The notes under the pieces are model-generated. The model searched no databases, had not been told where the DNA came from, and saw only the letters and a program-made list of their open reading frames with translations. Position numbers and translations under genes: made by a program. 6,493 bases of DNA, taken from assembly GCA_020847355.1 (NCBI GenBank), contig JADLCG010000206.1:1-6493 (forward strand), read 5' to 3'. Shown here in pieces: positions 1 through 5,735 of the stretch. Numbering within the stretch: position 1 is the stretch's first letter; the number at the start of each line of letters is the position of its first letter. Source of the stretch: Anaerolineales bacterium (GTDB taxonomy: Bacteria > Chloroflexota > Anaerolineae > Anaerolineales > Villigracilaceae).

Positions 1-1149
1 ATGTCCTCTGCGCTGACGCATTCTTTTCAAAACGGATTGAATCGTTGGCAAAAAGAATTGCCGCAATTGATCAAACTAGGGCAGGAAAATTTAAACGAGA
101 TTGAACAAACTATTAAACAGTTCAATATTGATTGCGATTATATTCGCTCAGGCGAAATCAATATCGCTAATGAATCGTATCAAGTGGAAGAACTTTATGA
201 AGAGGCACAACAGGTTGCGCCGTATGGCATTCGCGCAAAATTTTTAGATCAAAAAGAAATGCAAGCTAGGGTGAATTCGCCCAGCTATTTGGCGGGTATT
301 CACGAATTGGATACCGCCTTGGTCAACCCGGCGCGTTTGGCTTGGGGCTTGCGCAGAGCCTGCCTGGAAGTTGGCGTCCGCTTGTTTGAGGGCACGCAAG
401 TATCGGCGTTGGCAGAGAAGCGCGAGTCGGTTATTGTCAAAACTCCGCATGGCGAAATCGAATCCAAAAAAATTGCCTTGGCGACAAATGCGTTTGCGCC
501 GTTATTGAAACAGCTTTCGTTTTACATCGTGCCGGTTTATGATTATGTACTGATGAGCGAGCCGTTATCGAAATCGCAACGCGCGGCAATTGGCTGGCAA
601 GGGCGCGAAGGCATTAGCGATAACGGCAATCAATTTCATTATTATCGCACCACACAAGACGGTCGAATTTTATGGGGCGGCTACGACGCGATCTATTATC
701 GGAATAATCAAATTTCACCGGACTTGGAAAATAGACCCGCCACCTTCGGACTTTTAGCGGAGCACTTCTTCCAAACATTTCCCCAACTGACAGGCTTGCG
801 CTTCACCCATGCGTGGGGCGGCGTAATTGACACCTGTTCGCGTTATACCGCTTTTTGGGGCAAAGCTATGCGCGGCAAAGTCGTTTATTCATTGGGTTAT
901 ACCGGCTTGGGCGTTGGCGCCTCACGCTTTGGCGCAAACGTGATGTTAGATTTATTGAGCGGCGAACAAACCGAACGCACAAGATTGCAAATGGTGAAAT
1001 CGAAACCGTTCCCATTCCCGCCCGAACCGTTCCGCTCGCCAATTATCAATTTCACCAGATGGTCGCTCAGCAAGGCGGACGAAAATAAAGGCAAGAGAAA
1101 TTTGTGGCTGAAGACGTTAGACGCTTTGGGGTTGGGGTTTGATTCGTAA
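1..1149 (+). CDS. FAD-dependent oxidoreductase, DadA/DAO type (5' partial)
   Basis: This is the C-terminal 382 residues of a glycine/D-amino-acid-oxidase-like flavoprotein (DAO superfamily), which would oxidise an amine or amino acid using FAD. What I recognise is the body of the family: the SLTHG-like start (residues 2-7), NPARLAWGLRRACLE (109-123), the AWGGVIDTCSR segment (271-281), the C-terminal FAD-contacting stretch around GYTGLGVGASRFG (299-311), and the conserved tail ending in GLGFDS. The N-terminal Rossmann GxGxxG motif, essential for FAD binding, is absent. The first base of the window is an ATG, but in homologues this position lies about 60-80 residues inside the protein, so I take it as an internal Met and the gene as cut by the window edge. 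The substrate is unknown; gamma-glutamylputrescine oxidoreductase-like and sarcosine oxidase-like enzymes share the fold. No signal peptide or membrane segment is visible. It is followed at once by a strong terminator and converges on the chelatase locus, so no functional link is implied. Confidence 0.85.
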   Translation: MSSALTHSFQNGLNRWQKELPQLIKLGQENLNEIEQTIKQFNIDCDYIRSGEINIANESYQVEELYEEAQQVAPYGIRAKFLDQKEMQARVNSPSYLAGIHELDTALVNPARLAWGLRRACLEVGVRLFEGTQVSALAEKRESVIVKTPHGEIESKKIALATNAFAPLLKQLSFYIVPVYDYVLMSEPLSKSQRAAIGWQGREGISDNGNQFHYYRTTQDGRILWGGYDAIYYRNNQISPDLENRPATFGLLAEHFFQTFPQLTGLRFTHAWGGVIDTCSRYTAFWGKAMRGKVVYSLGYTGLGVGASRFGANVMLDLLSGEQTERTRLQMVKSKPFPFPPEPFRSPIINFTRWSLSKADENKGKRNLWLKTLDALGLGFDS

Positions 1150-1152
1150 TCA

Positions 1153-1182
1153 AAAACTCCGAAGCTTCGGCTTCGGAGTTTT
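1153..1182. terminator. Bidirectional intrinsic terminator
   Basis: A perfect 12-bp inverted repeat: AAAACTCCGAAG (1153-1164) pairs with CTTCGGAGTTTT (1171-1182) around a 6-base loop, CTTCGG. Rightward it is followed by TTTTATTT, and leftward the complement ends in TTTTTG. It starts 3 bases after the oxidoreductase stop codon and ends 8 bases before the stop codon of the convergent VWA frame, so it can end transcripts from both sides. Confidence 0.9.
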
Positions 1183-1190
1183 ATTTGAAA

Positions 1191-2099
1191 TTACTTCTTC
1201 GCCGGCTTCGCCATTTCATCTTTCACGGCGTGATACAAATTCTCGGCTTTGAGTTCGCTCAGCGCATAACACGGCGCTTCGAGATGATCGGCTAATTGTT
1301 GCGCGAGCCCCTGATCGAAAGCGGCGTGTTCCATGTTGATCACCACCGAGCGGATTTTATCTAGCGCGATCATTTCGGCAAATTTGAAAGACTCTTCTTG
1401 TGGCGGCATAGTCCCCAATGAGACGTTGCCCGCGCCGTCAGTCATCACCATGAGCAATGGCTCCACGTCCGGGTGAATATGCTTCTCGTGCTTCAACACA
1501 TCCATTGCCATAAATAAACCGGCGGAAAGGGGCGTCTTCCCGCCGACAGGAATATCCATGAGGGCGCGTTGCGCGAGTTGCACGGAATTGGTGGGCGGTA
1601 AAACCAAGGTGGCGCGATCTTTCTGAAAGACAATCAAGCCGACGCGGTCGCGGCGTTGATAGGCATCCGTCAGCAAAGAGAGGATCGCGCCTTTGGTGGC
1701 GTTCATGCGCTCTGCCACCGCCATAGACCAAGAAGCATCCACTAAAAATAAAACTAAATTAGAAACCCGCTTCACGCGCACCTTACGTTGCAAGTCGCTT
1801 TTTTTGATGGCGAAGGCTAATTTTTTTCTTTCTTCAATTCGGCGTTTTTGATAAGGAGCCGCCGCGCGAATGGTCGCGTCAAAAGCGATGTCGGTTAGGT
1901 TATCGCCAGCCGGAACGGCTTTGATGTAACGCCCGTGCTTGCGCTCGGTTTTGGTCAACGAGCGGCGCCCGGCTTGTTTTCTGGTTAATTTATCGAGCGG
2001 GGTATTTAATTTGCGCGGTTGGAAGGTCTCGCCGGGTTTAACCTTTTGCCCGCCTTCCCACCAATTTGAACTGGTGTTTGCAAAGACGTCTTGCGGCAT
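1191..2099 (-). CDS. ChlD/CobT-like VWA module of Mg/Co chelatase (3' frame of chlID)
   Basis: This is the C-terminal half of a chelatase medium subunit, 302 residues from the first possible ATG. A basic, arginine-rich linker (about 28-112) leads into a VWA domain (about 113-297). The MIDAS metal site is visible: DxSxS as D121-A-S-W-S125, T189 in GGKTPL, and D221 in TDGAG. The usual Gly between the two Ser is Trp here. In the chelatase this domain couples the AAA+ ring to the large catalytic subunit. The N-terminal AAA+ domain expected of a ChlD protein is missing from this frame but is exactly what the frame upstream encodes. The frame stays open upstream through 2156 to a stop at 2192-2190 and contains no ATG, GTG or TTG before 2099. 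The ATG at 2099 has only a poor ribosome site (AGGGA, 12 bases away). I infer that most product is made by frameshifting from the upstream frame, with independent initiation at 2099 as the alternative. Confidence 0.85.
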   Translation of the reverse strand: MPQDVFANTSSNWWEGGQKVKPGETFQPRKLNTPLDKLTRKQAGRRSLTKTERKHGRYIKAVPAGDNLTDIAFDATIRAAAPYQKRRIEERKKLAFAIKKSDLQRKVRVKRVSNLVLFLVDASWSMAVAERMNATKGAILSLLTDAYQRRDRVGLIVFQKDRATLVLPPTNSVQLAQRALMDIPVGGKTPLSAGLFMAMDVLKHEKHIHPDVEPLLMVMTDGAGNVSLGTMPPQEESFKFAEMIALDKIRSVVINMEHAAFDQGLAQQLADHLEAPCYALSELKAENLYHAVKDEMAKPAKK

Positions 2100-3259
2100 G
2101 GGTTCGGGTTGTCCCTGTTGCGGACCTTCCTGCGTTTCATCATCTAACTTTAAGTTTTTTTTTCCTGCGCTTCGCTTTCCTGCTTGCTTTCATCGGAAGG
2201 AGTTTCTTCTTCCGCCTCGCTGGAGGCAGATTGCCCCGCCAATTGCTCAATGCGTTCTTGCAATTGCTCGGTGGTCATTTCCGCTTGCTGGAAAGGCGTG
2301 CGTTTGATACGGTGGGGAAGCGCCAACTCGGCGGCAAGCGCAATATCGTGATCGTTGATTTTAGTGCGCCCCTCAAACGCCGCTTGCGCGCGCGCCGCTT
2401 TTAGGATGACTAAATCTGCGCGGTGACCGTCAACGTTTAGCGAAGCGGTCAGCGCCGCTATCGAGAGCAGGTCTCGGCTGGTATGCGTCACTTGATCTAC
2501 CAACTCGCGGGCGCGGGCAATTTTCTCGGAGAGTTCTTTTTCTTTGGGCATCCAATGCTCGCGGAAAGCGTCAGCGTCTTTTTCGTAGGATAAGTTTCTT
2601 TCCATGATGGTGACGCGCTCGCGCGCCTCGCGAATGCCGACAATCTCTACGGAGAGCGCGAAGCGATCCAATAATTGGGGGCGTAAATCTCCCTCTTCAG
2701 GATTCATCGTCCCGACGAGAATGAAGCGCGCCGGATGAGCGAAGGAAATGCCTTCGCGCTCGACCGTGTTCACGCCCATGGCGGCTGAGTCGAGCAGAAT
2801 ATCCACCACATGATCGTCAAGTAAGTTGACTTCATCAATGTATAACAAACCGCGATTTGCGGAAGCCAGCACGCCCGGCTCGTAATGACGTTCGCCTTTT
2901 TGGATGGCTTTTTCAATATCCAAAGTGCCGACTACGCGGTCTTCAGTTGCGGAAACCGGCAGGTTCACGAAAGGCGTGGCGCGTTCCGCAATTGGTAATT
3001 TTTTATTAGCGGCATGGCGTTCTTTACATTCCGTGCACCAAGTTGCGGGCTTATCCGGGTCGCATCCAAAGCGGCAATCTTGCACCACTTTGACTTGCGG
3101 CAATAATGCGGCGAGCGAACGGGAAGCGGTGGACTTGGCAGTGCCGCGTTCGCCGCGAATTAATACGCCGCCGATTCTTGTATCTACGGCGTTGAGAATG
3201 AGGGCGCGTTTCATGCGCTCTTGACCAACGATGGCGGTAAAGGGAAAAATAGCAGGCAT
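1191..3259 (-). CDS. Predicted frameshift product: full-length ChlD-like chelatase medium subunit
   Basis: Translation from ATG 3259 with one -1 shift at the A-run gives 368 residues of the AAA+ frame, 19 linker residues (beginning N-L-K-L-D-D-E) and the 302-residue VWA frame, 689 residues in all. This is the domain order and roughly the length of one-piece ChlD/'putative cobaltochelatase' proteins: AAA+ (about 1-325), an acidic then Gln/Pro-rich linker (about 340-400), and VWA (about 500-685). The junction falls inside the low-complexity linker, where a split costs no fold. An extra A inserted by RNA polymerase slippage would yield the same protein. Role by family knowledge: the medium subunit of an ATP-driven metal chelatase that inserts Mg2+ into protoporphyrin IX or Co2+ into hydrogenobyrinate a,c-diamide. 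Cobalt is more likely here, because the cysteine-bearing AAA+ type is that of non-phototrophs and no bch genes are nearby. The frame geometry is observed; expression of the fusion is inferred. Confidence 0.7.
2150..3259 (-). CDS. ChlI/CobS-like AAA+ ATPase subunit of Mg/Co chelatase
   Basis: This 369-residue AAA+ ATPase is the small-subunit type of Mg/Co chelatases, forming the hexameric ATP-driven ring. Walker A is GERGTAKS (36-43; Ala replaces the usual third Gly, as I recall from this subfamily). Walker B is LLYIDEVNLL (138-147) with D142 and E143. Sensor 1 is GTMNPEEG (183-190), and the arginine-finger region is LLDRF (196-200). An insert with four cysteines (C62, C66, C75, C78) is typical of the cobalamin-type rather than the plant-type ChlI. 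Residues about 346-369 are an acidic Ser/Glu/Lys tail that reads like a truncated ChlD linker, ending E-K-K-T and stop. The start at 3259 is supported by GGAG (3273-3270) with 10-base spacing and a consensus -10 upstream. Because the tail leads into the VWA frame at an A9 run, I regard this as the normally terminated product of a single chlID gene. A separate chlI gene is the alternative. Confidence 0.9.
   Translation of the reverse strand: MPAIFPFTAIVGQERMKRALILNAVDTRIGGVLIRGERGTAKSTASRSLAALLPQVKVVQDCRFGCDPDKPATWCTECKERHAANKKLPIAERATPFVNLPVSATEDRVVGTLDIEKAIQKGERHYEPGVLASANRGLLYIDEVNLLDDHVVDILLDSAAMGVNTVEREGISFAHPARFILVGTMNPEEGDLRPQLLDRFALSVEIVGIREARERVTIMERNLSYEKDADAFREHWMPKEKELSEKIARARELVDQVTHTSRDLLSIAALTASLNVDGHRADLVILKAARAQAAFEGRTKINDHDIALAAELALPHRIKRTPFQQAEMTTEQLQERIEQLAGQSASSEAEEETPSDESKQESEAQEKKT
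2155..2163 (-). other. Slippery A9 run with A AAA AAA heptamer (candidate -1 frameshift or transcriptional slippage site)
   Basis: On the minus strand the AAA+ frame reads GAA AAA AAA ACT TAA. The heptamer A AAA AAA (2162-2156) is in the phase required for tandem -1 slippage, and the zero-frame stop TAA (2152-2150) comes one codon after it. After the shift, reading continues AAC TTA AAG into the VWA frame. An SD-like CAGGAAAG (2182-2175) ends 12 bases before the heptamer, a spacing like that of the upstream stimulator in dnaX-type frameshifting. I see no convincing stem-loop just downstream; the best is GTCC (2125-2122) with GGAC (2114-2111), about 30 bases away and only 4 bp. Nine A's also permit polymerase slippage. 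Confidence 0.7.
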
Positions 3260-3269
3260 TGAATCTAAA

Positions 3270-3287
3270 CTCCAGCCCGTGATTATA
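3270..3287 (-). promoter_or_regulatory. -10 element and ribosome binding site of the chelatase gene
   Basis: A perfect TATAAT lies at 3287-3282 on the minus strand, placing the transcript start near 3276-3275. The Shine-Dalgarno GGAG lies at 3273-3270, 10 bases before ATG 3259. The implied 5' leader is only about 16 bases, so there is no room for a riboswitch such as a cobalamin element. I see no good -35 hexamer at 16-18 bases (sequence around 3310-3305 is ACGCAA), which suggests a weak or activator-dependent promoter. Confidence 0.55.
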
Positions 3288-3339
3288 ACGCCACTTTGAG
3301 TTACTTGCGTTTAAATGTATAAATCCGTTGAGGAAAGGG

Positions 3340-3368
3340 TTGTCAACTTATCCTTTCGCTTGTATAAT
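3340..3368 (+). promoter_or_regulatory. Sigma-70-type promoter of the S1 protein gene
   Basis: TTGTCA (3340-3345, one mismatch to TTGACA) is followed after exactly 17 bases by a perfect TATAAT (3363-3368). Transcription should start near 3375, giving a leader of about 26 bases before ATG 3402. The near-consensus strength fits a highly expressed translation-related gene. A 6-bp dyad, GAAAGG (3333-3338) and CCTTTC (3352-3357), flanks the -35 and could be an operator, though it is short. Confidence 0.8.
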
Positions 3369-3388
3369 CCGACCTATTCTTTATAAAT

Positions 3389-3392
3389 GGAG
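3389..3392 (+). promoter_or_regulatory. Shine-Dalgarno site that decides the S1 protein start
   Basis: GGAG at 3389-3392 sits 9 bases before ATG 3402. The in-frame upstream ATG at 3387 overlaps this site and is itself preceded only by TTCTTTATAA with no ribosome site, so 3402 is the better start. Confidence 0.7.
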
Positions 3393-3401
3393 TCGCGAGT
3401 G

Positions 3402-4601
3402 ATGGATCAAAATGAAGGGGCCGCCAATGTGCAAGGAGAACAACCGAACAATCATCAAACAATGGAGTCATTGCTTGAATCTGAATCTTTAAGCGTGGAA
3501 CTGCCGCAAGCTGGCGAGATACGCAAGGGGATGATCGCAAGCATCGGGCAAAGCCAAATTCTTGTGAGCATTGGCGCAAAATCTGAGGGCGTAATTAACA
3601 GCCGCGAGTTGGAACAACTCACGGAAGAAGAACGCGCCGCGCTAAAGGTCGGGCAGGAAGTCAGCGTCTTTGTCATTCGTCCAGAAGATGAAAACGGGAA
3701 CGTTGTGCTGTCCTTCAAGCGCGCTCAAGAGCAAACCTCTTGGGAAAATGTCGAGAAGATGGTTTCTGATGAAACCGTAATTGACAGCAAAGTGGTCGGC
3801 TTCAATAAAGGCGGCATCATCGTCAGCGTAGGCAGTTTGCGCGGCTTTGTGCCATCCTCCCAGTTTAGTCAGACCCGCCGCGCTCAATCCACTGGCGATA
3901 CTCCAGAACAACGTTGGCAAAAAATGATCGGTCAGCCTATTTCGGTGCGTATCATTGAAGTAGACCGCGAACGCCGCCGCCTGATCCTCTCAGAGCGCGC
4001 CGCCAATACCGAATCGCGTTCTTCAATGAAAGACCGCGTCATCAGCGAATTGGAAGAAGGCAAGGTCTATACCGGGCGCGTCACCAGTTTGGCTGATTTT
4101 GGCGCGTTCGTCAACATTAACGGCGCAGACGGGCTTGTTCACCTCTCCGAACTCTCTTGGGATCGCATTCAACACCCGAAAGAAATTCTGGAAGTTGGTC
4201 AAGAAATTCAAGTCAAAGTCATCAACGTAGATCGCGAAAAGAAGCGCATTGGCCTCTCCATCCGCGCTTTGCAAGACGACCCGTGGAAGACGCGCGTTGA
4301 GAAATTCAGCGTCGGTCAGTTAGTGGAAGGCGTGATCACCCGCTTGACCAAATTCGGCGCGTTTGCTCGCCTCGAAGGCGATATCGAAGGTTTGATCCAC
4401 ATCTCTGAGTTGAGCGAGAACCGCGTCGAACATCCTAAGGAAGTCCTGCACGAGGGCGACGTCAAAACCTTGCGCGTCATCCGCATTGATTCTGAACAAC
4501 ATCGCGTTGGGCTGAGCTTGCGTAAAGTCGACTCCGCCGCATTTGCAGATAAAGATTTCAAACTGCTTACGCAAGAGTTCAACGAAGCGGACGAGCAATA
4601 A
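3402..4601 (+). CDS. rpsA: S1 RNA-binding domain protein (bS1-like, four S1 domains)
   Basis: This 399-residue soluble protein has four S1 (OB-fold) domains, at about 39-107, 125-197, 219-288 and 305-374. Domains 3 and 4 are the most canonical and most alike: both carry FGAF (233-236, 318-321), GLVHLSEL or GLIHISEL (244-251, 330-337), HPKE (258-261, 344-347) and a final VDREKKRIGLS-type strand. Domain 2 has the GFVPSSQ signature (148-154). The N-terminal 35 residues are acidic/polar and probably disordered. The protein is expected to act as ribosomal protein bS1, holding mRNA at the 30S subunit. E. coli S1 has six domains, while four- to five-domain versions are usual in many other phyla, so the symbol is a likely but not certain assignment; a general S1-domain regulator is the alternative. 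It is a monocistronic unit with its own strong promoter and terminator. The start at 3402 was preferred over 3387 because GGAG lies 9 bases upstream of it. Confidence 0.88.
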   Translation: MDQNEGAANVQGEQPNNHQTMESLLESESLSVELPQAGEIRKGMIASIGQSQILVSIGAKSEGVINSRELEQLTEEERAALKVGQEVSVFVIRPEDENGNVVLSFKRAQEQTSWENVEKMVSDETVIDSKVVGFNKGGIIVSVGSLRGFVPSSQFSQTRRAQSTGDTPEQRWQKMIGQPISVRIIEVDRERRRLILSERAANTESRSSMKDRVISELEEGKVYTGRVTSLADFGAFVNINGADGLVHLSELSWDRIQHPKEILEVGQEIQVKVINVDREKKRIGLSIRALQDDPWKTRVEKFSVGQLVEGVITRLTKFGAFARLEGDIEGLIHISELSENRVEHPKEVLHEGDVKTLRVIRIDSEQHRVGLSLRKVDSAAFADKDFKLLTQEFNEADEQ

Positions 4602-4612
4602 CAAACAATGAG

Positions 4613-4636
4613 AACGCACCGCAAGGTGCGTTTTTT
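4613..4636 (+). terminator. Intrinsic terminator of the S1 protein gene
   Basis: AACGCACC (4613-4620) pairs with GGTGCGTT (4625-4632) around a GCAA tetraloop of the stable GNRA type, ending in a run of six T's (4631-4636). It begins 11 bases after the S1 stop codon and ends only 7 bases before the preferred ATG (4644) of the dipeptidase gene, leaving no space for a separate promoter between them. Confidence 0.88.
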
Positions 4637-4643
4637 GATAAAT

Positions 4644-5735
4644 ATGAAACTAATCATAGACGCGCACGCAGATTTAGCTTGGAACATGCTCACTTATGGG
4701 CGCGATTACACCCGCGCCGCCGCTGAAACCCGCGCCCTCGAAGTTAACTCGCAGACTGTGCAAGAAAACGGCGAAACCCTGCTCGGCTTGCCCGATTATC
4801 AACGGGGGCGAGTCGCGCTGGTATTTTCCACGTTATTCGCCGCGCCGCTTCGCTTCAAAACCTCCGAGTTGGAAACGCAAATTTATAAAAACTTTGACGA
4901 AGCCCATCAACTGTATCGCGAACAATTGACGCTGTACCACCGTATGACTGACTCCACACCGGATAAATTTAGACTCATCGCCTCCAACGCCGACCTGAGC
5001 CTGCTCCTCGACGATTGGCAGGATTCAAGCAAGAGCAGTCATCCGCTTGGCATGGTCGTACTGATGGAAGGCGCCGAGGCAATCCGTCATCCCGCCGAAT
5101 TAGAAGAATGGTACGAGCTTGGCGTGCGGCTGATTGGACCCGCCTGGGTTGGCACGCGCTATTGCGGCGGTTGGCGTGAGCCGGGTCCCTTGACCAGTGA
5201 CGGCAAAAAACTGCTCTCCGCGATGGCGGAATATAACTTCACGCTGGATTTGAGTCACATGGACGAGCAAGCCGCAATCGAAGCCTTAGACCTTTATCAG
5301 GGACCTATTGTCGGGACGCATGGTAACTGTCTCGCGCTTATGCCTAATGCAAATACAAATCGGCACTTCTCAGACCGCATCATTGAAGGCATTATTGAAC
5401 GCGACGGGGTCGTGGGAGTTGTCCCGTTTAATTCATATCTCAAGGTTGGTTGGAACTTCAAGAAAAACAGCCGGCGTGAAGAAGTTCCATTGAGCGTGGT
5501 TGCGGATCACCTCGATCATATTTGTCAATTGGCAGGCGATTCGCTTCATGCCGGAATTGGCTCGGATTTTGACGGCGGGTTTGGGCGTCAGCACGTCCCG
5601 CCGGAAATTGACACCATTGCCGATCTGCAAAATCTGGTATCCTTATTGCAAGCCCGCGGATATTCAGACGCAGAAGCGACTAATATCTTGGGCGGTAACT
5701 GGCTTGCCCGCCTAAAAAGAGATTTGCCCAAATAA
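4644..5735 (+). CDS. Membrane dipeptidase-like metallopeptidase, family M19
   Basis: This 363-residue zinc dipeptidase of the renal dipeptidase family (amidohydrolase TIM-barrel fold) would cleave dipeptides, in some bacterial members those with a D-residue. The metal and catalytic residues are all visible: H8 and D10 in DAHADLAWN, the bridging E142 in LMEGAEA, H205 in DLSH, H226 in GTHGN, and D308 in GIGSDFDGG. The C-terminal GGNWLARL (350-357) matches the family's usual GGNFLRVL-like ending. There is no signal peptide or lipobox, so it is probably cytoplasmic. ATG 4644 is chosen because family members start with a short strand just before the H-x-D motif. An upstream in-frame ATG at 4608 would put the S1 terminator inside the coding region. 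An in-frame TTG at 4635 has an SD-like AAGGTG (4623-4628) 6 bases before it and is a real alternative. The gene overlaps the following membrane protein gene by one base, suggesting an operon. I see no clear promoter of its own. Confidence 0.9.
   Translation: MKLIIDAHADLAWNMLTYGRDYTRAAAETRALEVNSQTVQENGETLLGLPDYQRGRVALVFSTLFAAPLRFKTSELETQIYKNFDEAHQLYREQLTLYHRMTDSTPDKFRLIASNADLSLLLDDWQDSSKSSHPLGMVVLMEGAEAIRHPAELEEWYELGVRLIGPAWVGTRYCGGWREPGPLTSDGKKLLSAMAEYNFTLDLSHMDEQAAIEALDLYQGPIVGTHGNCLALMPNANTNRHFSDRIIEGIIERDGVVGVVPFNSYLKVGWNFKKNSRREEVPLSVVADHLDHICQLAGDSLHAGIGSDFDGGFGRQHVPPEIDTIADLQNLVSLLQARGYSDAEATNILGGNWLARLKRDLPK

Noticed and set aside
1..3. The ATG at the first base as the true oxidoreductase start
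   Set aside because: The protein would lack the FAD-binding Rossmann motif, and its first residues match an internal region of homologues; the gene is cut by the window edge.
2141..2143. ATG ATG at 2143-2138 as a start for the VWA protein
   Set aside because: Both ATGs are in a different frame from the VWA coding sequence.
2066..2404. Rightward open frame over the chelatase junction
   Set aside because: It lies antisense to the well-supported AAA+ and VWA frames, shows no family resemblance, and its hydrophobic look comes from the complement of a Lys/Glu-rich region.
1191..3259. Reading the chelatase genes as evidence of chlorophyll synthesis and phototrophy
   Set aside because: No bchH or other pigment gene is present, and the cysteine-bearing AAA+ type is the one found in cobalamin-making non-phototrophs.
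3387..3401. ATG 3387 as start of the S1 protein
   Set aside because: No ribosome site upstream; the GGAG that would serve translation lies within these codons and is well spaced for ATG 3402.
4608..4643. ATG 4608 as the dipeptidase start, adding 12 residues
   Set aside because: The added codons are exactly the S1 terminator hairpin and T-run, there is no ribosome site before 4608, and the family starts just ahead of the H-x-D motif.
4316..4693. Leftward open frames antisense to the end of the S1 gene
   Set aside because: Low-complexity shadow of S1 codons that runs across the S1 terminator, with no promoter or ribosome site and no recognisable protein.
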